13,986 nt of DNA from JAVZGQ01 sp038998365 (GCA_038998365.1 JAVZHJ010000018.1:1-13986), one strand, 5' to 3'. Counted from the first letter of the stretch, positions 1 to 6,163 are shown. Notes: a model not told the origin generated them from the sequence alone. A program made the numbers and translations.

Positions 1-66
1 CATCGGAAATTACGGAAATTTACTTACCAAAGAGGTAAATAAGAGATATTCCTATTTCTTTTAAAA
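1..66. other. Window edge, 5' flank of the homing endonuclease gene
   Basis: No gene can be assigned here. All three plus-strand frames close within or near this stretch (stops at 34-36, 40-42 and 62-64), so one of them could be the tail of an upstream gene, but the 11-20 visible residues in each frame match nothing I recognise. A short imperfect tandem repeat (CGGAAATTA then CGGAAATTTA) lies at about 4-22. A GTGA ribosome-site-like element at 67-70 sits just before ATG 76 of the next gene. Confidence 0.4.
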
Positions 67-75
67 GTGATAAAG

Positions 76-975
76 ATGGCGGAGAAGTTGATTGGTTTGG
101 AAGATTTGCCTGAGAATTTTAAAGTAGAATTAAAAGAAGAATTTAGACTAAAATTATTCAATAAGGCTGTCAAAAAATCAATGGGATTTATCAAATTAGC
201 CAAAATATTAAAAATCGATTGGAGTTCGCTTACTAAAATAAGAAGAGGATATCGCTTGCTTAAAAATAGAAAATCCAAAGCATACATGAGAATTCAATTA
301 TTAAAAAAATTACTAAAGTTAACAAAAACCAAAACAAAAGTGGCAGAAAAGAATATAATAGGCCTTTCGACAAACAAAATGGAAATCTATCCAAAACTCC
401 CAATTTTTGCTTCTAAAGAACTAGCAAGTATAATGGGGAATACACTTGGCGATGGATACGTAAGTACTCAAAGATTCAAATATGTGAATAAAAGAAAAGA
501 ACTTGTGATGAATGTTAGAGAAAATATTAAAAAAGTATTTGGTATTGTTGGGAGAGAATTCTATATAAAAGAAAAGAAGTGTTATGGAATAGAATTTCCT
601 GGAATAGTAGGACAGCTATTAATAATTTTAGGGGCTCCAAATGGCAGAAAAACTGCACANNNNNNNNNNTTTGATGATGATGGGTCCGTTTGTCTGGGTA
701 AATTTCAAGATTTTATAACAATATCATTCTATAAAAATAAATTCCTTGTATCTAATCTTATAAATTTTTTAAATGAAGTAAAAGGGATATTAAAAGAAAT
801 TGGTGTGAATACATCAAAAGTTTCTTATAAAAAAACATACAAAAACACCCAAGAATATTGTTTTAGAATTTATGGATTTAAAAATCTGAAAATTTTTTAT
901 GAAAAAATAGGATTCAACGATTCAATAAAATATCAAAAACTATTTATAGCACTTAAAAATTACATCATAAATTAA
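76..975 (+). CDS. Free-standing LAGLIDADG homing endonuclease with N-terminal helix-turn-helix (crosses an assembly gap)
   Basis: This is probably a site-specific DNA endonuclease of the LAGLIDADG family, a selfish gene. A helix-turn-helix-like segment lies near residues 35-60 (FIKLAKILKIDWSSLTKIRR). The first LAGLIDADG helix is LASIMGNTLGDG (about 116-127), with a catalytic-type Asp before the final Gly. The second motif is FDDDGSV, just after a run of 10 Ns (660-669). Intein splicing blocks are absent: there is no N-terminal Cys or Ser and no terminal His-Asn, so it is a free-standing gene as far as can be seen. ATG 76 is preferred over in-frame GTG 67 because GTGA at 67-70 is well placed as its ribosome site. 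The reading frame is visibly richer in AT (AAA, ATA, TTA codons) than the psmA operon that starts 32 nt downstream, which fits horizontal origin. Family assignment is strong; activity and target are unknown. Confidence 0.8.
   Translation: MAEKLIGLEDLPENFKVELKEEFRLKLFNKAVKKSMGFIKLAKILKIDWSSLTKIRRGYRLLKNRKSKAYMRIQLLKKLLKLTKTKTKVAEKNIIGLSTNKMEIYPKLPIFASKELASIMGNTLGDGYVSTQRFKYVNKRKELVMNVRENIKKVFGIVGREFYIKEKKCYGIEFPGIVGQLLIILGAPNGRKTAXXXXFDDDGSVCLGKFQDFITISFYKNKFLVSNLINFLNEVKGILKEIGVNTSKVSYKKTYKNTQEYCFRIYGFKNLKIFYEKIGFNDSIKYQKLFIALKNYIIN
660..669. other. Assembly gap of 10 N inside the homing endonuclease gene
   Basis: Ten consecutive Ns. The frame happens to run through. Compared with the related endonuclease domain of the aIF2-gamma intein in this same window, the segment between the GRK motif and the second LAGLIDADG helix is about 18 residues too short, so the true missing sequence is probably longer than 10 nt. 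Confidence 0.95.
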
Positions 976-983
976 TTTAAATA
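976..983 (+). promoter_or_regulatory. Probable TATA box for the psmA operon
   Basis: TTTAAATA lies 25-32 nt upstream of ATG 1008 in a very AT-rich gap between the endonuclease stop and psmA. With the usual archaeal TATA-to-start spacing of about 26 nt, transcription would begin around 1003-1008, giving an almost leaderless mRNA. GAGGTGA at 1003-1008 overlaps the ATG and so is poorly spaced as a ribosome site for it. Confidence 0.45.
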
Positions 984-1007
984 TACAAAATAAAATTAAT
1001 TGAGGTG

Positions 1008-1746
1008 ATGGCAATTCCAGAGATATTACCGGAGTACATGGGATATGATCGCACGATAGGTTGGTAGGAAACTCCTACAGCCCGTGAAAGCCGTTTTTTC
1101 TCCAGATGGAAGATTGTTCCAAGTAGAGTATGCAAGGGAAGCAGTAAAAAGGGGAACAACTTGCTTGGCTATTGTGTTCAAAGATGGTGTTTTATTCGCA
1201 ACTGTTAAACCAAAAACTCCTTTGATGGTTTCTGAATCTATAGAAAAGATTTTCCAGCTTGATGACCATGCTGCCGCTGTTGCAGCAGGATTGCTAGCTG
1301 ACGCTCGTGTACTTGCAAATCAAGCCAGAGTGAGAGCACAAATTCATCGAATAACCTATGAAGAGCCCATGGATATATTAAGCTTAGCTAGAAGCATTGC
1401 AGACAGGATGCAAATTTCAACTCTTTACGCAGGCTTAAGACCTTATGGTGTCTCTTTCTTGATTGGTGGTGTGGATGCAACTGGAAGCCATGTGATAGAA
1501 GTAGATCCTTCTGGAATGATTTATGAATGGTTTGCTTATGCCATAGGTAGGGGATCTGTAATTGCAAACAAGATTTTGAGACAAAGATGGAAACAAAACT
1601 TGAGTGAGACGGAAGCACTTAAAATTGCTTTTGAAATAATTTCAAAAACAGAAAAAGAAGGTGAAGCTGATATTGCAGTCATAAGGACAGCAGATAAAAA
1701 ATTCAGAAAGTTAACAGAAGAGGAGATAAAGAAAGCAAAATCTTGA
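1008..1746 (+). CDS. psmA: 20S proteasome alpha subunit, split by a 31-nt intron: join(1008..1057,1089..1746)
   Basis: This is the alpha-ring subunit of the archaeal 20S proteasome; it forms the gated outer rings that admit unfolded substrates to the beta chamber. Exon 1 (1008-1057) encodes the conserved N-terminus ending PEYMGYDRTI, then runs into TAG at 1065. Exon 2 (1089-1746) continues with AVFSPDGRLFQVEYAREAVKRG, the family signature, in a different frame. Joining 1057 to 1089 gives YDRTIAVFSPDGR and a 235-residue protein, a normal length. Reading from GTG 1084 alone would lose the YDR segment that forms the gate in known archaeal proteasomes. ATG 1008 is the operon-proximal start; ATG 1038 (MGYDRTI), preceded by GGAG, is an alternative. 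The rest of the frame is intact, with conserved segments such as GLLADARVL, RPYGVSFLIGGVD and DPSG. The gene heads the exosome operon, as it does in many archaea. The identity is certain; splicing is inferred from sequence and fold. Confidence 0.93.
1058..1088 (+). other. 31-nt archaeal intron with bulge-helix-bulge (BHB) splice structure in psmA
   Basis: Seen in sequence: exon bases 1052-1055 (CACG) pair with intron bases 1083-1086 (CGUG) to make a 4-bp central helix. A 3-nt bulge AUA (1056-1058) follows on the 5' strand and a 3-nt bulge AAA (1087-1089) on the 3' strand. The inner intron helix pairs GGUU (1059-1062) with AGCC (1079-1082), including one G-U pair, has a single bulged G, then pairs GUAGGA (1064-1069) with UCCUAC (1073-1078) around the 3-nt loop AAC. 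Known rule: the archaeal tRNA-splicing endonuclease cuts each bulge after its second base, here 1057/1058 and 1088/1089. That gives a 31-nt intron and the in-frame codon ATA followed by GCC. The outer exonic helix is weak (G1051 faces G1090), so this is a partly relaxed motif. Splicing itself is inferred. Confidence 0.88.
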
Positions 1747-1796
1747 GAGAAATTTATTTTTAACTATCAATATCTTATTAAGGTGTCTTTATCGGC

Positions 1797-2501
1797 GTGA
1801 GCATAGATAAAGCTGTTGTAGCTAGATTACAGCATTCTGGCCAAAGGTTTGAGATACTGGTAGATCCAGATAAAGCTCTGGAAGTTAAGAAGGGGGTAAA
1901 AGTTGGTATAGATGACCTTCTTGCTTATCCTTCTGTCTACAAGGATTCAAGAAAAGGCGAAGCTGTTTCCTTACAAGACCTTCAGAAAGTTTTTGGTACC
2001 ACTGACATCATGAAAATAGCCGAAAGGATAATTAAGGAGGGGGAGCTTCAGCTAACAACTGAGCAAAGAAGGAAAATGATCGAACAAAAAAAGATTCAAA
2101 TAGCAAACATAATCTCAAAGAAAGGAATTAATCCGCAAACTAATACACCTCATCCACCCCAAAGGATAATAAACGCGATGGAGCAAGCAGGAGTTAACAT
2201 AGACCCTTTCCTTGAAGCTGAGCTACAAGTGGATAAAGTTTTAAAAAGTATAAAAGCTATATTGCCTATAAAGTTCCAGAAAGTTGTGCTCCAGTTCAAA
2301 ATACCTCCACAATTCTCTGGAAACGCTTACAATGTTTTTAAAAGTGTAGGGAACGTAGCAAATGAAGAATGGTTGGGAGATGGTAGTTTGTTGGTGAGTG
2401 TGGAGATCTTGGCTGGAATGCAAGACGAGCTTTTCCAGAAAATATCCTCGCTCACTCATGGGAATTTTGAATCAAAAGTTCTTAAGAGGGAAGATATATG
2501 A
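1797..2501 (+). CDS. sdo1: Ribosome maturation protein SBDS homolog
   Basis: Archaeal member of the Shwachman-Bodian-Diamond protein family (Sdo1). In eukaryotes SBDS acts with a GTPase to release eIF6 from the maturing large subunit; an eIF6 gene lies at the end of this same operon. The 234 residues cover all three domains: an N-terminal fold with FEILVDPDKALEVKKG (about 19-34) and the FGTTD segment, a helical middle domain with INPQTNTPHPPQRI (about 116-129), and a C-terminal ferredoxin-like domain with IPPQFSGNAYNVFK and THGNFE. The start is GTG 1797 (SIDKAVVARLQ follows); GGTG at 1782-1785 is a possible ribosome site, rather far upstream. It is separated from psmA by 50 nt that include an AT-rich stretch (1750-1763) that might be an internal promoter. 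Its stop overlaps the rrp4 start (ATGA). Identity is clear from the motifs and from its standard place between psmA and rrp4. Confidence 0.93.
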   Translation: MSIDKAVVARLQHSGQRFEILVDPDKALEVKKGVKVGIDDLLAYPSVYKDSRKGEAVSLQDLQKVFGTTDIMKIAERIIKEGELQLTTEQRRKMIEQKKIQIANIISKKGINPQTNTPHPPQRIINAMEQAGVNIDPFLEAELQVDKVLKSIKAILPIKFQKVVLQFKIPPQFSGNAYNVFKSVGNVANEEWLGDGSLLVSVEILAGMQDELFQKISSLTHGNFESKVLKREDI

Positions 2502-3157
2502 ACGAAAAGAGGGAAATTGTTTTACCTGGAGAGTTTTTGTGTGAAAAGGCAGGAAGGAAAGTTGGCTCTGGAGCATATTTCGAAGGAGAAAAAGTTTTTG
2601 CTAAAGTCTTGGGGATTCCAAAAATTGATGAAAATGAAGTTTCTGTTATACCTTTGGCTGGTGTTTACATACCAAGAGTTGGAGATAGGGTGGTGGGAAA
2701 GATATTAAGCGTGGAAATTTCTGGATGGATGGTAGACATAAACTCACCATATGTGGCTTTCTTGCCCTTGGCTGAGGGTGTAAGAGAGTTTGTTGACATT
2801 TACAAAACTGATATAAGTAGATATTTCGACGTTGATGATGTGGTTTTTTGCACAGTTTCAAAAGTCACAAAAGATAAAATTGTTCAAGTTTCTATGAAAA
2901 ACATAGGTAGTAGGAAGCTCCATGGTGGTGTAATTATTAGAATAAATCCAAATAAAGTACCAAGAATTATTGGCAGGGGAGGAAGTATGATAAACTTGAT
3001 AAAAAGAAAAACCGGTTGTGAAATTTATCCCGGAAGGAATGGCTACATTTGGATAAGAGGAGAGAATAAAAGTAAGGCTATAGAAGCTTTGCTCACTATA
3101 GAGAAAGAGTCCCACATCATTGGCCTCACAGAAAAAATAGATAAAATGCTGGGTTGA
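2498..3157 (+). CDS. rrp4: Exosome complex RNA-binding protein Rrp4
   Basis: RNA-binding cap subunit of the archaeal exosome, which sits on the Rrp41-Rrp42 hexamer and feeds RNA into its channel. Domain order fits the family: an N-terminal domain with LPGE (residues 9-12) and VGSGAYFEG, an S1 RNA-binding domain at about 60-135 (VGDRVVGKILSVEISGWMVD), and a KH domain with GRGG at 159-162 followed by NLIKRKTGCEI and NGYIWI. The length of 219 residues is normal. The start ATG overlaps the SBDS stop, and rrp41 starts 6 nt after its stop, so the genes are very likely co-transcribed and translationally coupled. Csl4, the alternative cap subunit, is not in this window. No odd features. Confidence 0.95.
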   Translation: MNEKREIVLPGEFLCEKAGRKVGSGAYFEGEKVFAKVLGIPKIDENEVSVIPLAGVYIPRVGDRVVGKILSVEISGWMVDINSPYVAFLPLAEGVREFVDIYKTDISRYFDVDDVVFCTVSKVTKDKIVQVSMKNIGSRKLHGGVIIRINPNKVPRIIGRGGSMINLIKRKTGCEIYPGRNGYIWIRGENKSKAIEALLTIEKESHIIGLTEKIDKMLG

Positions 3158-3163
3158 TTTTAT

Positions 3164-3874
3164 ATGGTAAAAAGTGATGTTAAGTTGCTCGTGAACGGAA
3201 AAAGGATAGACGGAAGGTCTCCATTAGAATTAAGACCTATAGAAATGAAAGTAGATGTGGTGAGTAGAGCTGACGGGTCTGCAATGGTTAAATTTGGTAA
3301 CACAATAGCCATAGCCACAGCCTACGGACCAAGACCACTCTATCCGAAGTATTTACAAGAAACTAGAAGTGGGATTTTAAGATGCAGATACAACATGGCA
3401 CCTTTTTCCACAAGTGATAGAAAATCTCCAGGACCTGATAGAAGAAGCATAGAACTTTCAAAAGTCATAAGACTTGCTCTCGAGCCTGCAATTTTTTTGG
3501 AAGAATTTCCAAAAGCAACAGTAGATGTTTTTGTTGAAATCGTCCAAGCGGATGGGTCAACAAGAGTTACCGCTATAAATGCTGCTAGCCTTGCTTTAGC
3601 CACTGCTGGTGTGCCCATGAGAGATTTGGTTGCAGCTTGTTCTGTTGGAAAAATTGATGATACTTTAATTTTGGATTTGACCGGAGTTGAAGATAATAAT
3701 TCTGAGTGTGACATGGCTTTTGCCATGATGCCGGGTAAAGATAAAATTACACTTCTTCAAATGGATGGTTTGCTTACTGAAGAAGAGATTAAAAATTTGG
3801 CGAAAATTGCAAAAGAGGCTTGTTTGAAAATTTACGAGATGCAAAAAGGTGTAATAAAAGAGAAGTTCAAGTGA
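3164..3874 (+). CDS. rrp41: Exosome catalytic subunit Rrp41 (RNase PH family)
   Basis: Phosphorolytic 3'-5' exoribonuclease subunit; in archaea it alternates with Rrp42 in a hexameric ring and carries the active site. It opens with NGKRIDGRSPLELRPI (11-26), typical of the RNase PH fold. The phosphate- and RNA-binding arginines are visible at Arg93-Arg94 in PGPDRRSIELS. VQADGSTR (127-134) follows, and the catalytic-region acidic residues are Asp177 in VEDNN and Asp183 in ECDMAFAMMP. LLQMDGLLTEEE is the usual C-terminal family segment. At 236 residues with all key positions present, it should be active. Its TGA overlaps the rrp42 ATG by one base (TGATG), which implies a tight one-to-one translational coupling of the two ring partners. 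Confidence 0.96.
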   Translation: MVKSDVKLLVNGKRIDGRSPLELRPIEMKVDVVSRADGSAMVKFGNTIAIATAYGPRPLYPKYLQETRSGILRCRYNMAPFSTSDRKSPGPDRRSIELSKVIRLALEPAIFLEEFPKATVDVFVEIVQADGSTRVTAINAASLALATAGVPMRDLVAACSVGKIDDTLILDLTGVEDNNSECDMAFAMMPGKDKITLLQMDGLLTEEEIKNLAKIAKEACLKIYEMQKGVIKEKFK

Positions 3875-4638
3875 TGGATATGGATGAATATGTGCTTGAA
3901 ATGATTGAAAATGGAAAGAGAATGGACGGGAGAAAATTTGAAGAATTCAGGAAAATAGAAATAGAGCCAAATGTTATAAAGAATGCTGAAGGCTCAGCTT
4001 TAGTTAAATTTGGGGAGACGCAAGTTATTGCTGGAGTAAAACTTGAGCTTGGTGAACCTTTTGAAGATACACCAAACGAAGGGGTTCTTGTGGTTAATGC
4101 TGAATTCACACCTTTGGCTTCACCAGATTTTGAATCTGGGCCTCCTGGAGAAGATGCAATAGAGCTTGCAAGGATAGTTGACAGGGGAATAAGGTCTTCG
4201 AAGTGTATAAAAATGGATGAGCTTTGTATAGAAGCGGGGAAAAAAGTTTGGTGTGTTTATGTTGACATCCACATAATAAACCATAAGGGCAATTTGCTTG
4301 ACGCTTCTGCTTTAGCAAGCCTTGTGGCTTTACTGAATACAAAAATTCCAAAAGTCGAAGGGGAAAAAATCTTGAGGGGAGAATGGGAAAAAAGTTTACC
4401 TGCTCAGTTCAAGCCAATTAATGTTAGCGTTTGTAAGATAAAAGATAAGTTTTTTGTAGATCCTTTATTAGAAGAAGAAGAAGTGGTAGAAGCAAGGTTA
4501 AGTGTTTGTGTGAGAGAGGATGGAAAAATTTGTGCCTTGCAAAAACAAGGTAGTGGTACTTTAGAACCGAATGAAATAGAGAAGATGATAAAAATTGCAG
4601 TTGAGAAAAGTAAAGAAATAAGGGGGCTGATTGGCTGA
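3874..4638 (+). CDS. rrp42: Exosome non-catalytic ring subunit Rrp42
   Basis: Structural partner of Rrp41 in the exosome hexamer; it helps bind RNA but lacks the catalytic acidic pair. The family N-terminus appears as ENGKRMDGRKFEEFR. Further typical segments are GSALVKFGETQVIAGVK, the FTPLASPDFESGPPGEDAIELARIVDRGIR stretch (given here by its ends: FTPLASPDF and ARIVDRGIR), and HIINHKGNLLDASALASL. ATG 3874 overlaps the rrp41 stop by one base; ATG 3880 (MDEYVLEM) is a second possible start. The frame extends further upstream inside rrp41, but homology begins only here. About 254 residues, normal for the family. Its stop again forms TGATG with the next gene, rpl39e. In many euryarchaea rpl37ae follows rrp42; here it does not. 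Confidence 0.95.
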   Translation: MDMDEYVLEMIENGKRMDGRKFEEFRKIEIEPNVIKNAEGSALVKFGETQVIAGVKLELGEPFEDTPNEGVLVVNAEFTPLASPDFESGPPGEDAIELARIVDRGIRSSKCIKMDELCIEAGKKVWCVYVDIHIINHKGNLLDASALASLVALLNTKIPKVEGEKILRGEWEKSLPAQFKPINVSVCKIKDKFFVDPLLEEEEVVEARLSVCVREDGKICALQKQGSGTLEPNEIEKMIKIAVEKSKEIRGLIG

Positions 4639-4805
4639 TGGCAATCAAACATTTAACTAAGAAGATAAAGTTAGGCAAGATAAGAAAGATAAAAAATGCC
4701 CCTAGGTGGGCAGATATAAGGAAATTTGGGTTGAAGAGGGCAAGGACAAGAAGGATTTCTGTTGATAAAGTGAAGAAGTGGAGAAGAACTAGAATAAGGG
4801 TTTGA
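4638..4805 (+). CDS. rpl39e: Large-subunit ribosomal protein L39e
   Basis: A tiny, very basic ribosomal protein found only in archaea and eukaryotes; in known ribosome structures it lies by the exit tunnel. The 55 residues begin MAIKHLTKKIKLGKIRKIKN and end with the family signature WRRTRIRV; the internal Pro-Arg-Trp (NAPRWADIRK) replaces the usual VPLWV-type segment. Lys and Arg make up a large share of the residues. The ATG overlaps the rrp42 stop by one base and the stop lies one base before the rpl31e ATG. The gene is easily missed because it is so short; the match at the C-terminus, the charge and the constant L39e-L31e pairing make it secure. Confidence 0.93.
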   Translation: MAIKHLTKKIKLGKIRKIKNAPRWADIRKFGLKRARTRRISVDKVKKWRRTRIRV

Positions 4806-4806
4806 G

Positions 4807-5058
4807 ATGGCTGAAGAAAAATTTTTGACCTTGAACTTGAGGAAAGAGTTGACAAAAGCTAGAAGGGTGAAGAAGGCAAATAAAGTTGCTGCTTTAGTTA
4901 GAGAAAAAGTTCAAAAGATGTTTAAAGGTTTGGAAGTCAAGATAGATAAGAGTGTGAATGAAGAAATTTGGAAAAGAGGGGCAAAAAATCCTCCTGCAAA
5001 GCTCAAGCTAAAGCTTGTGAAAGAAGAGAAGAGTGTGAGAGTTGAGCTTGGAAAGTGA
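4807..5058 (+). CDS. rpl31e: Large-subunit ribosomal protein L31e
   Basis: Archaeal/eukaryotic ribosomal protein of the large subunit. The 83 residues follow the family pattern: a beta strand with LTLNLRKELTKARRVKKANK, then KAAALVREKVQKM-like helix (here VAALVREKVQKMFKG), then VNEEIWKRGAKNPPAKLKLKL, which holds the diagnostic N-E-x-I-W-x-R-G and P-P-x-K motifs. It starts one base after the rpl39e stop and is followed within 5 nt by eif6, giving the conserved archaeal order rpl39e-rpl31e-eif6. In most archaea I know this trio is its own operon; here it is joined directly to the exosome genes. Confidence 0.95.
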   Translation: MAEEKFLTLNLRKELTKARRVKKANKVAALVREKVQKMFKGLEVKIDKSVNEEIWKRGAKNPPAKLKLKLVKEEKSVRVELGK

Positions 5059-5062
5059 TAAC

Positions 5063-5731
5063 TTGCTTCAAACAAATTTTTTTGGAGATCACAATTTAGG
5101 GCTTTATGGCAAAGCTTGCGACAGAATTTGTGTTTTAGGTAAAGCTTTGGAAGAAAAGAGAGAAAAAATTGAAGATGTTTTAAAAGTTAAAACTGTTGCT
5201 TTGAGCTTTTCAAGCACGGATTTTGCTGGAATTTTTTGTGCTTTGAATGAAAATGGGATTGTTTTGACGAAAATCTTAACCAGCTTGGAGAAAGAAAAGT
5301 TTTTTGAGCTGAAGAAATTGTTTGGTATGAATTTGTTGATATTAAAGTCCAAATTCACAGCAGTTGGAAATTTAGTCTTATGCAACGGAAAGGGAGCAAT
5401 AGTAAGTGAGCTCTTGAGCAAGAAAGAAAAGAAAGAAATAGAGGATTGTTTAGGCTTAGAAGCTGTTTTTTCAAGCATAGCTGGAATTAAAACAGTCGGG
5501 GCTTGCGGCATAGCTACGAATAAAGGTTGCTTGCTTCATAGGGATGCTAGTGAAGAAGAAATTAAAACTGTGGAAGATGTGCTAAAGGTAAGAGCAGACA
5601 TAGGCACAGCAAACTTTGGCTCACCTTTTGTTGGTTCTTGCATCATAGCTAACAGTAAAGGGGCTTTGGTTGGCGAAAGCACAACAGGGCCAGAAATAGC
5701 AAGAATTCAAGAGGCTTTGGGTTTTATATAG
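5063..5731 (+). CDS. eif6: Ribosome anti-association factor aIF6
   Basis: Binds the large ribosomal subunit and prevents it from joining the small subunit; also tied to subunit biogenesis. The protein shows the five-fold repeating pentein pattern, each unit ending in a Gly-rich turn: NFFGDHNLGLYGKACD, NENGIVLTKIL, CNGKGAIVSELL, ATNKGCLLHRDAS and ANSKGALVGESTTGPE. TTG 5063 is chosen because GTGAT (5055-5059) precedes it and it gives the usual few residues before the FGD motif, for 222 residues. TTG 5042, inside rpl31e, is the other option. The 3' end is unusual: its TAG overlaps the stop region of the convergent rps27ae by 8 nt, so there is no room for a terminator between the two operons. Confidence 0.93.
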   Translation: MLQTNFFGDHNLGLYGKACDRICVLGKALEEKREKIEDVLKVKTVALSFSSTDFAGIFCALNENGIVLTKILTSLEKEKFFELKKLFGMNLLILKSKFTAVGNLVLCNGKGAIVSELLSKKEKKEIEDCLGLEAVFSSIAGIKTVGACGIATNKGCLLHRDASEEEIKTVEDVLKVRADIGTANFGSPFVGSCIIANSKGALVGESTTGPEIARIQEALGFI

Positions 5732-5903
5732 AATTTGATTTTTGCTTCCAGATTGTTAGGCCGCATTTTCCACAGTACCAGCGATCTTCGTGCTCTGCCA
5801 TAAAAGTTCCTTCACCACATCTATCACAAACTCTTCCTTTCTTCTCGATTTTGCCTTCTTTCAAGCTAAAAAATTTATTCTGTTTTACTGGCTTGTGTTT
5901 CAC
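5724..5903 (-). CDS. rps27ae: Small-subunit ribosomal protein S27ae
   Basis: Zinc-ribbon ribosomal protein of the small subunit. The 59 residues carry the four zinc-binding cysteines Cys26, Cys29 (RVCDRCG) and Cys44, Cys47 (WYCGKCG), with the diagnostic FMAEHEDRWYC segment between them. It starts at GTG 5901-5903 and is preceded by a strong GGAGGTG (5908-5914) with a 4-nt spacer. That ribosome site lies within the coding sequence of rps24e, and the two frames overlap by 29 nt. The gene is the last of the minus-strand operon; the usual next genes in many archaea (kae1/bud32) are replaced by the convergent eif6. Too short for many gene finders, but the motif match is unambiguous. Confidence 0.93.
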   Translation of the reverse strand: MKHKPVKQNKFFSLKEGKIEKKGRVCDRCGEGTFMAEHEDRWYCGKCGLTIWKQKSNSI

Positions 5904-6159
5904 TTTTCACCTCCTCTTTTTGTTTTGGTTTTGGAGGCTCTTGATAGATTTTAACTTTAGCAAAAGATTCTTGCAATCCTTTTTTGGTGAAGATGTAGTC
6001 AACAACAACACAATCTTCTTGAACAGAATATTTTGTAGCAAGCTCTTTCATCACTTCTTGTTTTTTTGGGGTTGGCGAGCTTGGATGTTTTATGTTCAGT
6101 TTAAGCTCTTTTCTTTTTAGCAGAGCATTGTCTCTTTCTTCAAGAATTTCTATTTCCAT
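5875..6159 (-). CDS. rps24e: Small-subunit ribosomal protein S24e
   Basis: Archaeal/eukaryotic ribosomal protein. It opens with MEIEILEERDNALLKRKELKLNI, the typical S24e start with E-R-D-N-x-L-L-x-R, followed by TPKKQEVMKELA and later VDYIFTKKGLQESFAKVKIY, which carries the usual F-G/K-x-x-x-x-x-G-x-A-x-V pattern. ATG 6157-6159 is chosen because homology begins there; an in-frame upstream extension to 6198 overlaps spt4 and looks unlike the family. It has 94 residues; the tail (PPKPKQKEEVKSETQ) is charged and low-complexity. It lies 4 nt after spt4 and its end overlaps rps27ae by 29 nt. Normal otherwise. Confidence 0.93.
   Translation of the reverse strand: MEIEILEERDNALLKRKELKLNIKHPSSPTPKKQEVMKELATKYSVQEDCVVVDYIFTKKGLQESFAKVKIYQEPPKPKQKEEVKSETQASKTE
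5908..5914 (-). promoter_or_regulatory. Strong ribosome binding site for rps27ae inside rps24e
   Basis: On the minus strand GGAGGTG stands 4 nt before GTG 5903. It decides the start of rps27ae, since no ATG fits the homology, and shows that a full Shine-Dalgarno element is embedded in the last codons of rps24e. Confidence 0.75.
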
Positions 6160-6163
6160 GGTC

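Noticed and set aside
4..22. Imperfect 9-10 nt tandem repeat at the window edge
   Set aside because: Only two short copies, too little to call a repeat element or an array.
1058..1088. psmA as a pseudogene or sequencing error
   Set aside because: Both halves are fully conserved and all other codons are open. A random 31-nt insertion would not be expected to form a perfect 4-bp helix with two 3-nt bulges at the exact junction.
1058..1089. Ribosome bypassing (as in phage T4 gene 60) across the psmA hairpin
   Set aside because: Bypassing needs matching take-off and landing codons. Here they would be ATA and AAA, and the BHB geometry fits better.
1059..1090. GT...AG borders of the psmA insertion (1060-1090), resembling a spliceosomal intron
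   Set aside because: The junction is ambiguous by two bases, so GT-AG arises by chance. Archaea have no spliceosome, and the BHB fold explains the same junction.
3340..3726. 128-aa minus-strand frame opposite rrp41
   Set aside because: Antisense shadow of a fully conserved gene, without ribosome site or motif.
4424..4855. 143-aa minus-strand frame opposite rrp42, rpl39e and rpl31e
   Set aside because: Leu/Phe/Ser-rich antisense of Lys/Glu-rich genes; a typical shadow frame.
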